Translations under genes and position numbers: made by a program
Part shown: positions 8,756 to 16,805 of the stretch, in pieces
How the letters are laid out: each line of letters opens with the position of its first letter
How positions within the stretch are numbered: the stretch's first letter is position 1
DNA from: Halobacillus salinus
GTDB taxonomy: Bacteria > Bacillota > Bacilli > Bacillales > Halobacillaceae
Reading direction: 5' to 3'
NCBI RefSeq assembly: GCF_004684905.1
Contig: NZ_SRJC01000001.1
Span: 1,798,001 to 1,862,000 of the forward strand
Length of the DNA stretch: 64,000 nucleotides
Notes under the pieces: model-generated
The model's input: only the letters and a program-made list of their open reading frames with translations
Databases searched by the model: none
What the model was told of the DNA's origin: nothing

Positions 8756-11700
8756 TTAGGATTCTCCTCCCCTTCTATCATTCGTTTCAATATATCATCG
8801 TCCTTCATGTCCTGTAATTTACGATATTCGTTTTCTTCCAGTGTCGGGTCGAATTGGCAAACGGATCGGTACGGGCAGAATCCACAAGCCACCTGTTGTT
8901 TCTGCTGATAAGGATTCAGCTCGACATGACCGTTTGTAATGGTCGTTCCAGCATTCTCCATCAGTTTCCGTACATAACCGTTCATTTGTTGGAAGCGTTC
9001 TTGGTCGGCTGTTTTTGAACTTTTATAGAATCCGCCATTCGCCTTCAGGCCGGCAGGAATGATTTGACTTTGACCTTTCTCAAGCCCAGTATCCATCATT
9101 TGGACAACCCGTTCATTTTCCAGAAGAAGACCTTGCATTTTAAACTTCTTGAAGATCTCCTCTTCAATTTCCTTATCTTGCAGCAACTGTTTACCTGTGA
9201 TCATTGGGTTGTGCACATGGAAATAAAGAACCCCCGCTGGTGATGCCTTTCTGCCTAACCACTGTTCGGCGTTACTCAACACGACGTCTAAATACGCAAG
9301 CATCTGCAAGGACAGTCCATAATACACATCAAGCAAGCTAAGCCCTTTTGCACTCGATTTGTAATCGATGATCCTCAAATAAAGCTCATCATCTGTCAAT
9401 GCACGATCCACGCGGTCTATACGACCTCGCAACATCAGTTCATAACCATTCGGAAGGTCCAGTGATAGTGGAGGCAGTTCTCCGTTTTGCCCCATGCCGA
9501 AACCAAGTTCAAGCCCGATTGGGGTGAAGTGGCTTTGCCTTGCTTGTTCACTCAATACGAAGGTTGCTCTCGCTATGACTCGTTGCAGTTTGTTCTGAAT
9601 GTATTGATAACGATTAGAACTCTTCAAAATTTGGTTCTGCAAAACCGGAGCCAGTTGGAACGTAGCTTTCTCCGCGAAACGATCGGAGTCACTTCGGTTC
9701 AGCTGGGCAAAGTTTCGCCCTTCCTCCTGGACCCACTCTGTGATCTGTTTCAAAGCTTCGTGGAACAATTGACCGATATCAGGCGCATCCAGCTTGTATG
9801 TTCGGCGTTCTTCTAGTCCCAAGCTGTGCTGGGCAAAATATTGATACGAACAGCGGTGGTATGTTTCTAACCTTGAAACACTCGTTTTCACCTGTTTATC
9901 AAACATTTTCTCCGTCGTTTCTTTCGAAAGATCAGATGGTTTATTTCTATAGAAGAGACTTTGCAGTACACGATTGGTAAGCTGGTTCGGCTGTTCGTTA
10001 TCGATATACCAATTGAACACATCCCACCAAACCGGATCCATGGCATACCCTTTAATATAACGAGCAAGTTGGGACGTCAGCGCAGACCTCGTCTTGGTCG
10101 GATTAGTGATGAAACGTCTCGCTTCGTGTAGATCATCCGGATCTTGCAGTAGCAAATGCTCCCGGCAGCTCGGGAACCATTCTTCTACACGCTGAATGAT
10201 TGTTGCAGGAAGTTTTGACTTTCCTTCTTCGTTACTCAGCGGATAGCTTATCCATAGTCTGTCTTGCGGCATCGTCATGGCTAAATATACGTAAAAGCGA
10301 TCATCCAATAGCTGGCGGTTACTCCCGTCCGCAAGCCTCAGCCCGTGTTCTGCCAACAAGGCACGTTCTTGCTCCGAGATCATTCCGTCACTAGGTGGTT
10401 TCATCGGCCAAAACCCGTCGTTTACACCAAGAAGGAAACTGACTTTGACGCCTGTCATCCTCGAACGATCCACACTACCCACTACAACATGATCCATACT
10501 AGGTGGTACGTGAGCGAATGTGAGCGATTCGAGTCCACTTTCCATAATGTTCCGGAAAACTTGCAGCGACATCGTATCTTCCCCAGCCATTTCGACCATT
10601 TCATCAAGAAGCTGTAAAAAGGCATCCCATACTTGCTCTTGTTCACGTCCTCGTTCGATCTCACCTTGTTGGTCGTAGTAATCCCGCCACTTCTCCAGCT
10701 GTGCAGGTACACCTAGTTGTTCGAGCCACTTGTACAGGACGCGCGCTCTACCTTCAATCGTCCCTTCTGTCCGGATGTTCTGATCAAAGTCCTCCAGTGC
10801 ATCTCTAACCTGCCTGCGATACGCATTGATCTTCGTTTGCTTCTTCTTCTCCTCATCGGTTTGGGAAGCATGTTCGAACCCTTTGAAGCGCTGATAAAGC
10901 CAGTCCTGATCAGAAAACCATTGGCTTCTTGACCGGATTCCATACTCCAATACATAGTTCTCCAGTTCGTCGATCGCATCCTCATCAAGCGGATAACGCC
11001 GATCAGTCTTTGGAATAAAACCTGTCTTCAATAAGCGGAATACAGCATCGTAACGGAAGTTCCCCTCGATGACATCAAGTCCTGATCGAATCAATTCCAT
11101 CATCGGGTGATTCAGCATTGTTCTCTTCTCATCAATGAAGACCGGGATATTGTAATCGTCGAACAACGTCTCAATCAGACTATGGTACACGTCTGGCTCA
11201 CGCATCAATATGGCCATGTCTTTATAGCGGTATCCTTCTTCTCTGACGAGACGGAGCATCTCCTGGGCTACTCCTTCCACTTCCGCACGAGGATGGACAG
11301 CTTCTGCAATTTGAACCGGAACCTCTCCTTCAAGCTCTGGTGCAGGCCTTTGATCGAAATATTCCTCTATGTGACGAATTGCCGGCCGATTCGAAAGACG
11401 CCCTGCCTTATGGTCCAGTTGCACAACGTCTTCGACAGGTACACCTGCTTTCTCAGCAGTCTCTTTCAACATTAAATACGTTTCCTTCGTTTCATGGAAT
11501 AGATCAAGTTCCGGATTAACGCCCCTATCCGGTACTTCCGATGTCAACGTGACATGTACTTTATCAACTTGTCTCAACAATGCTTCCATGACCACTAGTT
11601 CCTGGGGGGTAAAACTATGAAAGCCATCAATGTACACTTCAGCACCTTCTAAGAAAGAGGCTTCCGGAATCTTCTCTGCTAACAACTGCAGTTGGTCTTC

Positions 11701-12255
11701 ACTATCTATGTACGATTCGCGAAGCGCATCCATAAGACGGTCATAGATATACACAAGATCATCAAGCTTATCACTTAGACCTTGTTCTTGGCTTGTTTTA
11801 TGGACGAATTGGTCGAGTGCCTGTTTTTGCGTTGCTAAGTCCTGCGGCTCGATCCTGTAGCGTTTGAACTCAGTGATCATACCTTCAACCTGTTCGATGA
11901 ACCCTTGTTTTTCAATAGCTTTTTGGAAGACGCGCCAATCGGAAGTTCTCTCTTCCACAATCTTCCTAAGCATCATTTGTACCCCCGTCGAGCTGATGAA
12001 CTTCTTCGTCACCCCGCCCGTCTCCTGCAATACTCTCCAAGCCAATCGTGAAAAGCTGAAGACTTGAGCTCGTATCGAGCCTTCTAACCCTTCTCTCTTC
12101 AATAAGGCATATTCTTGTTGGAATGTCATTTGGTCAGGAACGATATAAAGAATCGGTCTCCCTTTTGGGTTTTGTTTCAACTTCTTTTCCATTTCATCGA
12201 GGCATCGAGTGCTCTTTCCAGCACCTGAACGCCCGACTAATAAGCGCATGCTCAT
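8749..12255 (-). CDS. addB: ATP-dependent helicase/nuclease subunit B (AddB)
   Basis: The 1168-residue protein starts with a Walker A motif GRSGAGKS (residues 8-15). It has the C-terminal RecB-type nuclease signature RIDRVDR followed by IIDYKSS. The four cysteines for the iron-sulfur cluster are visible, one in the YHRCSYQYF region and three in the C-terminal CGFCPYRSVC segment. AddB carries the second nuclease and recognises the Chi-like sequence. It leads the addB-addA-yisB transcription unit. Confidence 0.97.
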   Translation of the reverse strand: MSMRLLVGRSGAGKSTRCLDEMEKKLKQNPKGRPILYIVPDQMTFQQEYALLKREGLEGSIRAQVFSFSRLAWRVLQETGGVTKKFISSTGVQMMLRKIVEERTSDWRVFQKAIEKQGFIEQVEGMITEFKRYRIEPQDLATQKQALDQFVHKTSQEQGLSDKLDDLVYIYDRLMDALRESYIDSEDQLQLLAEKIPEASFLEGAEVYIDGFHSFTPQELVVMEALLRQVDKVHVTLTSEVPDRGVNPELDLFHETKETYLMLKETAEKAGVPVEDVVQLDHKAGRLSNRPAIRHIEEYFDQRPAPELEGEVPVQIAEAVHPRAEVEGVAQEMLRLVREEGYRYKDMAILMREPDVYHSLIETLFDDYNIPVFIDEKRTMLNHPMMELIRSGLDVIEGNFRYDAVFRLLKTGFIPKTDRRYPLDEDAIDELENYVLEYGIRSRSQWFSDQDWLYQRFKGFEHASQTDEEKKKQTKINAYRRQVRDALEDFDQNIRTEGTIEGRARVLYKWLEQLGVPAQLEKWRDYYDQQGEIERGREQEQVWDAFLQLLDEMVEMAGEDTMSLQVFRNIMESGLESLTFAHVPPSMDHVVVGSVDRSRMTGVKVSFLLGVNDGFWPMKPPSDGMISEQERALLAEHGLRLADGSNRQLLDDRFYVYLAMTMPQDRLWISYPLSNEEGKSKLPATIIQRVEEWFPSCREHLLLQDPDDLHEARRFITNPTKTRSALTSQLARYIKGYAMDPVWWDVFNWYIDNEQPNQLTNRVLQSLFYRNKPSDLSKETTEKMFDKQVKTSVSRLETYHRCSYQYFAQHSLGLEERRTYKLDAPDIGQLFHEALKQITEWVQEEGRNFAQLNRSDSDRFAEKATFQLAPVLQNQILKSSNRYQYIQNKLQRVIARATFVLSEQARQSHFTPIGLELGFGMGQNGELPPLSLDLPNGYELMLRGRIDRVDRALTDDELYLRIIDYKSSAKGLSLLDVYYGLSLQMLAYLDVVLSNAEQWLGRKASPAGVLYFHVHNPMITGKQLLQDKEIEEEIFKKFKMQGLLLENERVVQMMDTGLEKGQSQIIPAGLKANGGFYKSSKTADQERFQQMNGYVRKLMENAGTTITNGHVELNPYQQKQQVACGFCPYRSVCQFDPTLEENEYRKLQDMKDDDILKRMIEGEENPKW

Positions 12256-12352
12256 CTGAATCGCTCCTCTCTTCCGGCGGAAATATCTTATTCTATTTTA
12301 CCATGTATAGAGCAGACAATATAACGGAATCCCTTTTCCGCGCATTAAAAAA

Positions 12353-12377
12353 GCCCCCTCTCATTAAGAAAGAGAAC
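12353..12377 (-). terminator. possible terminator after the signal peptidase gene
   Basis: On the minus strand a weak stem of seven pairs, several of them G-U, is followed by six T residues, just after the signal peptidase stop. Weaker than the other terminators here. Confidence 0.4.
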
Positions 12378-12393
12378 TCACTTATCGGGTAAT

Positions 12394-12930
12394 CTAAAAC
12401 TGTAAGGCCATTTGTGAAAACGGCCAATAGCGGACATCCACTTTTCCAACAATCGTATCTACAGATACAAAACCGAAGTAGCGGCTATCCAGACTATCTC
12501 TTCTATTATCACCCATCACAAAGATATGTCCTGCTGGTACTTGTCTGACCCCTGTTACTTCTTCTAGTGTAAAGTCTTTGGTGAACGGCCGGCCGTCATT
12601 CGGTCTAAGAGCATCCAAATATGCCTCCGGTATCGGTTCTCCGTTCACATACAGTTTGTCATCTTTAAATTCGATGTCGTCACCCTCAACACCGATAACG
12701 CGCTTTACATAGTCTTCCTTTTCATTGGCATGAAATACGATCACGTCTTGACGGCCGACGTGCTGCCAATCATAAATGACCTTATTCACCATCAGTAAAT
12801 TGCCATCGAAGAGCGTAGGCTCCATTGATTCTCCGTCTACAATATAACTAGCGAACAGATAAGAACGGAAAACAAAAGCGAGCAACAAGGCCAACAATAC
12901 CGTACGGATGATTTTGCGATAATTTTTCAT
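12394..12930 (-). CDS. lepB: type I signal peptidase
   Basis: The 178-residue protein has one N-terminal membrane segment (about residues 7-27), the catalytic serine in GESMEPTL (Ser35) and the catalytic lysine in YVKRVIG (Lys76). The C-terminal box GDNRRDSLDSRYFG is also present. It cleaves signal peptides of secreted preproteins on the outer face of the membrane. Size and single anchor fit the Bacillus SipS/SipT/SipV class. It is followed by addB about 140 bases away. The TVP38 gene upstream matches the yhjE-sipV neighbourhood of B. subtilis. Confidence 0.95.
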   Translation of the reverse strand: MKNYRKIIRTVLLALLLAFVFRSYLFASYIVDGESMEPTLFDGNLLMVNKVIYDWQHVGRQDVIVFHANEKEDYVKRVIGVEGDDIEFKDDKLYVNGEPIPEAYLDALRPNDGRPFTKDFTLEEVTGVRQVPAGHIFVMGDNRRDSLDSRYFGFVSVDTIVGKVDVRYWPFSQMALQF

Positions 12931-12994
12931 AGTTTAATCCTCCAGGTGTTGTTTCTATCAACATTTTACCCTTGAAGAATTAAACTTAATCAAT

Positions 12995-13633
12995 TTAGTA
13001 CGCTTGTCTTTCCGCTTTTCTTTTAATTCTTGTTTCGATATATTTGCCAACAATCCAAAACAATAGGATACATGCTCCTACGACAATGGTTTTCACCGGA
13101 TTCTGAGCAAATGATGCGATGCTGCTGCCGACATAGGCAATGGAGAAGATCATTACAGACTTCCCTAGTACGGCCGCCAATATAAACTGTTGGCGGTTCA
13201 CTTTCGATAGACCAGAAACTACGTTGATGATGGAAGATGGAGAAAAAGGGAAACACATCAGTAGAAACAACGGACCGAATCCGTGTTCTTCCACCCACTT
13301 CATCACTTTCTGTACTTGTTTCTGGCGTGTTATAAATTGAAAGAAACGCTTGTGCCCTAATGAGCGGATAATGAGAAAGACGGAGATTGCTCCGACGACA
13401 GAGCCGATCCACGAATAAAGGAATCCTTTCAATAATCCGTACACCACCGAATTTGCAAGCACAAATGCGACTAAGGGCAAGATTGGAAGAAAGGCTTCCA
13501 AAAGCGGGAGAAGAATCCCCGGCAATGGACCAAAATCCTCCAACTGCTCCAGCTGACGGATGACATATTCAAATAGTTGGTCGTTTTCGGCCATTTCTCG
13601 ATAACGGTCGATGTGAAGTGATAATGCACGCAT
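12995..13633 (-). CDS. TVP38/TMEM64 family membrane protein (YhjE-like)
   Basis: The 212-residue protein has about five or six hydrophobic segments. Its central region, containing FxFPFSPSSIINVVSGLSKV, is typical of the SNARE-associated/VTT domain of TVP38 proteins. Family members are proposed lipid scramblase-like or transport proteins; no substrate can be assigned here. It precedes the signal peptidase gene as yhjE precedes sipV in B. subtilis. Confidence 0.85.
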   Translation of the reverse strand: MRALSLHIDRYREMAENDQLFEYVIRQLEQLEDFGPLPGILLPLLEAFLPILPLVAFVLANSVVYGLLKGFLYSWIGSVVGAISVFLIIRSLGHKRFFQFITRQKQVQKVMKWVEEHGFGPLFLLMCFPFSPSSIINVVSGLSKVNRQQFILAAVLGKSVMIFSIAYVGSSIASFAQNPVKTIVVGACILLFWIVGKYIETRIKRKAERQAY

Positions 13634-13751
13634 GAGGCAGGCTTCTCCTTCTACCTTGTTTCTTCCATTGTAAACGAAATATTCAGACCTGCCCAGGCAG
13701 AGGCTGTCCTACATACATCCTTTCCAATATTGTCCTTTTTTAAAAACTCGC

Positions 13752-13782
13752 TTGCATAAATGAATGCTTTACGTGGTATAAT
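13752..13782 (+). promoter_or_regulatory. candidate SigA promoter of the YhjD-like gene
   Basis: TTGCAT (13752-13757) and TATAAT (13777-13782) are separated by 19 bases, slightly long but with a perfect -10. The LexA-type box starts nine bases downstream, so a bound repressor would block initiation. Confidence 0.6.
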
Positions 13783-13790
13783 CCATAATA

Positions 13791-13804
13791 GGAACAAACG
13801 TTCG
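13791..13804 (+). promoter_or_regulatory. LexA (DinR) SOS box
   Basis: GGAACAAACGTTCG matches the Bacillus LexA consensus CGAACRNRYGTTCG at 13 of 14 positions. It overlaps the expected transcription start of the YhjD-like gene, a standard repressor position. Binding is inferred from sequence only. Confidence 0.7.
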
Positions 13805-13823
13805 TATTATGGAGGAGAATAAC

Positions 13824-14237
13824 ATGCGGAACCTAAAACAAAATGAACTGGACATCGCTACCCGCTATTTATTTCTATCCATGGCTATTGTAGTAATCAA
13901 ACAAGATCGGAAGCACTTTGACATTGGAAAATTTAAAATTAAGGAACCTTATTTGGAGCTGTTAGGAAAGATGGAGCTCGAGGCAAGGAAGGAGCGAAAG
14001 GAGCTCAAGCATCAGATGGACCGCTTAAATATTCACGTTGTGGAATCTGGACGTAATGATTCCTTCACCTCCTTCCTCTTCTTAGCACATGGATACGAAG
14101 AGAAGCGAAATTACTTTAACCCCGCTATTCGAAAAAAGGTCGAGATGATTTTGTTCGAACTTATGAGAAAGTCTCAGCAACCCGCTCAGAAGTATCGGAA
14201 GAAGGCGACGACAATCGCAGACGATCTTCAAGGATGA
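13824..14237 (+). CDS. YhjD-like cytoplasmic protein, probably SOS-controlled
   Basis: The 137-residue protein is hydrophilic, mostly helical in character, and contains HGYEEKRNYFNPAIRKKVE, which I recognise as typical of the YhjD family. No catalytic motif is evident and the function is unknown. The ATG at 13824 has GGAGGAG six to seven bases upstream; an earlier in-frame start would precede it. The promoter carries a LexA-type box, so expression after DNA damage is expected. The last 77 bases overlap the end of comK on the opposite strand. Confidence 0.7.
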   Translation: MRNLKQNELDIATRYLFLSMAIVVIKQDRKHFDIGKFKIKEPYLELLGKMELEARKERKELKHQMDRLNIHVVESGRNDSFTSFLFLAHGYEEKRNYFNPAIRKKVEMILFELMRKSQQPAQKYRKKATTIADDLQG

Positions 14238-14688
14238 CACGGAAATGGGCTGTTCTCTGCACTTGGTTGGCAATCATCCCATGGGAAACCGGTACGTTGA
14301 TGGAGTCACCCGTTGAAAACTGTATGGTTGTCGTTTGGTCTTCTTCCCCGTGGAAGGAACGAATATATTTGTGGGCGATCCAGGTGCAATCTCTGCGTTT
14401 CGGAGAAATGATTGGAAAGAAGTAAATACGCATGGCTTCTGAAATGACAATAGGAGGCTTGTGAGTGTAGTTCGTTAATTCTTTTGTTCCAGAGATGCGC
14501 CCTTCAAGACTGCTGGCAAAATACCGGCACGATTCATCTACTACCTGGCTTGGACATTTTAATAGATCGAATGTACCGTTGCATTCCATAACTTCGGTGA
14601 TGACTTGTCCGTCTTCATCATATTTGGCCTTCAGGGCCATTGTCTCTACGTTAATTTCATATTCTTTTTTCACACCATATTCCACCAC
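14161..14688 (-). CDS. comK: competence transcription factor ComK
   Basis: The 175-residue protein aligns by eye with ComK through CPSQVVDESCRYFASSLEGR, THKPPIVISE, the FFPIISPKRRDCTWIAH region and NQVQRTAHFR. ComK is the DNA-binding activator of competence and DNA-uptake genes. B. subtilis ComK is 192 residues, so this one lacks part of the C-terminal tail, the segment involved in MecA-dependent turnover. The start appears to be GTG with AGAAGGG upstream; an adjacent second GTG is an alternative. The 3' end overlaps the YhjD-like gene by 77 bases. Confidence 0.93.
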   Translation of the reverse strand: MVEYGVKKEYEINVETMALKAKYDEDGQVITEVMECNGTFDLLKCPSQVVDESCRYFASSLEGRISGTKELTNYTHKPPIVISEAMRIYFFPIISPKRRDCTWIAHKYIRSFHGEEDQTTTIQFSTGDSINVPVSHGMIANQVQRTAHFRVILEDRLRLSSPSSDTSERVAETFS

Positions 14689-14764
14689 AAAAACATCCCT
14701 TCTATTCAGGTAGCGGCAGTTTACCTATCGGATTCCGCCGCTTATCTCCTTCAATTTACCAAAT

Positions 14765-14794
14765 ATTAAAAGAAATGTCTAAACTTTCTTTCAA
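14765..14794 (-). promoter_or_regulatory. possible comK promoter
   Basis: On the minus strand TTGAAA (14789-14794) and TTTAAT (14765-14770) are spaced by 18 bases, about 77 bases before the comK start. I did not find a clear pair of AAAA-N5-TTTT ComK boxes beside it. Confidence 0.4.
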
Positions 14795-14844
14795 AAAGTG
14801 AACCGTTTACAACGGTCTGCTATACTGAATGTAACAAAAGTAGT

Positions 14845-14952
14845 TCAGTGTGCACTTTCTTTCTCTGAGCTTTTCTTCTCCTCCCGTCCGAAATCAGGGT
14901 TCAGAAGGGTAAAAAACTCAAGCTCAGGTTGGATTTCTAAAGGTTTTTTCAT
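14845..14952 (-). CDS. possible small ORF of 35 residues upstream of comK
   Basis: The frame starts at the ATG at 14952 and ends at a TGA at 14845, giving 35 residues with a hydrophobic centre (LEFFTLLNPDFG) and a charged tail rich in Lys, Glu and Ser. AGGCGGTG, one base from an ideal ribosome site, ends seven bases before the ATG. It is divergent from the DUF3939 gene and lies about 160 bases before comK on the same strand. I recognise no family. Chance occurrence is possible at this length. Confidence 0.4.
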   Translation of the reverse strand: MKKPLEIQPELEFFTLLNPDFGREEKKSSEKESAH

Positions 14953-14996
14953 TAAACAGCACCGCCTGTTCTAATTTATCGATAGGAGGAAACAAG

Positions 14997-15455
14997 ATGT
15001 GGAAACGGAAGAAAAAGTCAGATAATGAAAAACATACTCTGGAGGTACGTGATCTATCTAAGGAAGATATCCAAAAAGCAATTCATGCCTTCTCCGAAGA
15101 CAAAGACTCCCACGTCCCATTAAGTGTCCTAATCCAGGATGATTTGACGCTCGACTATGAACTCCTTGCCCCTTATCTTCACGCGAAGCCTAGCGAGCCT
15201 TTCTACATGTCGAAAGAAACGTATGAATTGTTTGGGAATGAGGGATATGAACTCGCCAAAGAGATAGATACTGTACAACATGCCGTAGACCAATACATGA
15301 AACAAACACAGGAAGCTCCGATAATTGAAGATGATCCATATAAACGGATAAATTATTATAAGCTGCAAAGGCTTGGCTTGTTACAGGAGAAACCGGGGAG
15401 AGATTATTTTTTAACCGACGAGGAGTTCCTAATTACGTATAAGCAGCCGAAATAA
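14997..15455 (+). CDS. DUF3939-like protein
   Basis: The 152-residue soluble protein begins with a very basic stretch (MWKRKKK) and continues with a helical region, a YLHAKPSEPFYMSKETYELF segment and a C-terminal GRDYFLTDEEFLI. This resembles the DUF3939 family of Bacillaceae, recalled from memory. The ATG has ATAGGAGGA nine bases upstream. No enzymatic motif is visible and the function is unknown. A minus-strand terminator begins about ten bases after its stop. Confidence 0.65.
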   Translation: MWKRKKKSDNEKHTLEVRDLSKEDIQKAIHAFSEDKDSHVPLSVLIQDDLTLDYELLAPYLHAKPSEPFYMSKETYELFGNEGYELAKEIDTVQHAVDQYMKQTQEAPIIEDDPYKRINYYKLQRLGLLQEKPGRDYFLTDEEFLITYKQPK

Positions 15456-15464
15456 AAAAAAGGA

Positions 15465-15487
15465 CCAATGCTTAACGCCAGCATTGG
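15465..15487 (-). terminator. minus-strand terminator near the DUF3939 gene
   Basis: CCAATGCT and AGCATTGG form an 8-bp stem. On the minus strand it is followed within three bases by seven T residues (15456-15462). It ends whatever minus-strand transcript crosses 15488-15767. Confidence 0.75.
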
Positions 15488-15732
15488 CCAAGAGACGACT
15501 GGTTAACTTTTGAGTGAGGGAATAAATTTTGAAAAAGTTCTTTGTGATCAAAGAGCTTTTTCCCACAAAAACACTCTTCAGTAACATTTCATTACTGACC
15601 CTATTTATGACAACCAGATCATAAATAGTGCATTGAGATCAATAAGCATCATCGCTTATCTATTTCTTATTGTAGTATATTCATGTTGATCGTTCACCGA
15701 AAGATTTTTGCGGAAGACCGCAACCGGTTGCG
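15465..15732 (-). ncRNA. candidate structured RNA or long structured 3' UTR
   Basis: This gene-free stretch holds at least five stem-loops: 15531-15562 (14 pairs, one G-U), 15578-15598 (7 pairs), 15601-15628 (10 perfect pairs), 15642-15659 (6 pairs), and overlapping alternatives at 15708-15723 and 15719-15732 that share an arm. The minus strand ends in a terminator with seven T residues. It follows the coiled-coil gene at 15768, so it may be that gene's 3' UTR or a separate small RNA. I recognise no known RNA family and see no strong internal promoter. Confidence 0.4.
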
Positions 15733-15767
15733 AATATGTTAGTTTATGACATGCATACCTCTTCCCT

Positions 15768-16700
15768 CTAACTCCCCGTCTCTACAAGATGGTGTACCTG
15801 ATCAGCTACCTTTCGCTTTTCCTCTTGGAATTCTACCGCCAGCTCTTCCAACTTCCGCAACGCTTCTTGTGTATTCCGCTTACTTTTCCGCACTTCTTCT
15901 TGGGAGTTATGGATTTTATTTTGCACAAACCAGTCGACAATCAGTCCATCCAAAAAATAATCCGCAACGGTCAGCGCACCCGAAATATGTACTGTTGATG
16001 AGAGATGTTGACCGATATCTTCTAGTTCCGCAGCGAATTTCCGCAAAGATCGTTGCGACCTGCGGACGGCATCATTTGCGTCATCTATTTTGGAATGCTT
16101 CACCGCTGTCGTAATGAGTCCTCCTCCTAGCATATCAAGGCCGCCCCATGCCCCCGCACTATCAAGAGATTCTTCTGCATCACTAAGAGCAGCTGAAGCA
16201 TCCTCCCCTGCACGCAGAGCCTCGTTTATTTCATCGAGTTCCGCTTCGAGCATGGACTGCTTGTCAGCAAGCTCTAGTAGTTTCTTTCCTTTTTCGTCAC
16301 CGTTCTGTATTAAGTATCGCTTACGCTCTAGCCATAGTTGCTCGTATTCCTCGGCAGCGCTTCCGAATTTATCGATTCTTCCTTTCAGTTGTTGAAGATC
16401 TTCTTTGGTCTCCTGAACCGCCTGACTAGCTTCTCTCCACTTAAGCTTTGCTGCGACGACCTCTTGTTTTTCTTCTTCTAATTTCTCGTCTTTCTGTCCG
16501 ACAATTGTATAAAACAAATTCGTAAGGCTCTTATTCTGCAGCCCCTCTACATCCTCTTTCTCCTCTTGAAGACGTTTTTTCCAATGACGCTCTTCTGCTT
16601 CTAACTCCTTCAGAACTTCCTCTATCTGCCGATATTCACGCTCGAGCCTTTCTTGTGTAAGCATATCTTTCTTTTGTTCTATTAATTGCTCTAATTCCAT
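15768..16700 (-). CDS. long coiled-coil protein of unknown function
   Basis: The protein is about 310 residues. Roughly residues 1-165 and 250-310 are Glu/Lys/Leu/Gln-rich heptad-like sequence typical of coiled coils. A central Gly/Ala-rich part (near GAWGGLDMLGGGLITTAVKHSKI) and a later HISGALTVADYFLDGLIVDW stretch look like short amphipathic or membrane-associated segments. No enzymatic motif is seen. I choose the ATG at 16700, with GGGAGTG about ten bases upstream. It stands alone between the structured stretch and lcfB. I do not recognise the family. Confidence 0.75.
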   Translation of the reverse strand: MELEQLIEQKKDMLTQERLEREYRQIEEVLKELEAEERHWKKRLQEEKEDVEGLQNKSLTNLFYTIVGQKDEKLEEEKQEVVAAKLKWREASQAVQETKEDLQQLKGRIDKFGSAAEEYEQLWLERKRYLIQNGDEKGKKLLELADKQSMLEAELDEINEALRAGEDASAALSDAEESLDSAGAWGGLDMLGGGLITTAVKHSKIDDANDAVRRSQRSLRKFAAELEDIGQHLSSTVHISGALTVADYFLDGLIVDWFVQNKIHNSQEEVRKSKRNTQEALRKLEELAVEFQEEKRKVADQVHHLVETGS

Positions 16701-16769
16701 CCTTCTATCACTCCCTATTACCTTTACGAACACCACCCTATGAGCGTTTCGTTTTAAAAGAGAAAGAGA

Positions 16770-16796
16770 AAGAGCATGGAAGTTTACCATGCTCTT
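16770..16796 (-). terminator. terminator of lcfB
   Basis: AAGAGCATGG and CCATGCTCTT form a 10-bp stem with a seven-base loop. On the minus strand a T/C-rich tail follows, directly after the lcfB stop. Confidence 0.75.
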
Positions 16797-16805
16797 GATC
16801 GTAAT

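Noticed and set aside
14702-14844. ComK boxes (AAAA-N5-TTTT pairs) upstream of comK
   Set aside because: A-rich and T-rich tracts occur but no properly spaced pair is evident, so autoregulation cannot be supported from sequence.
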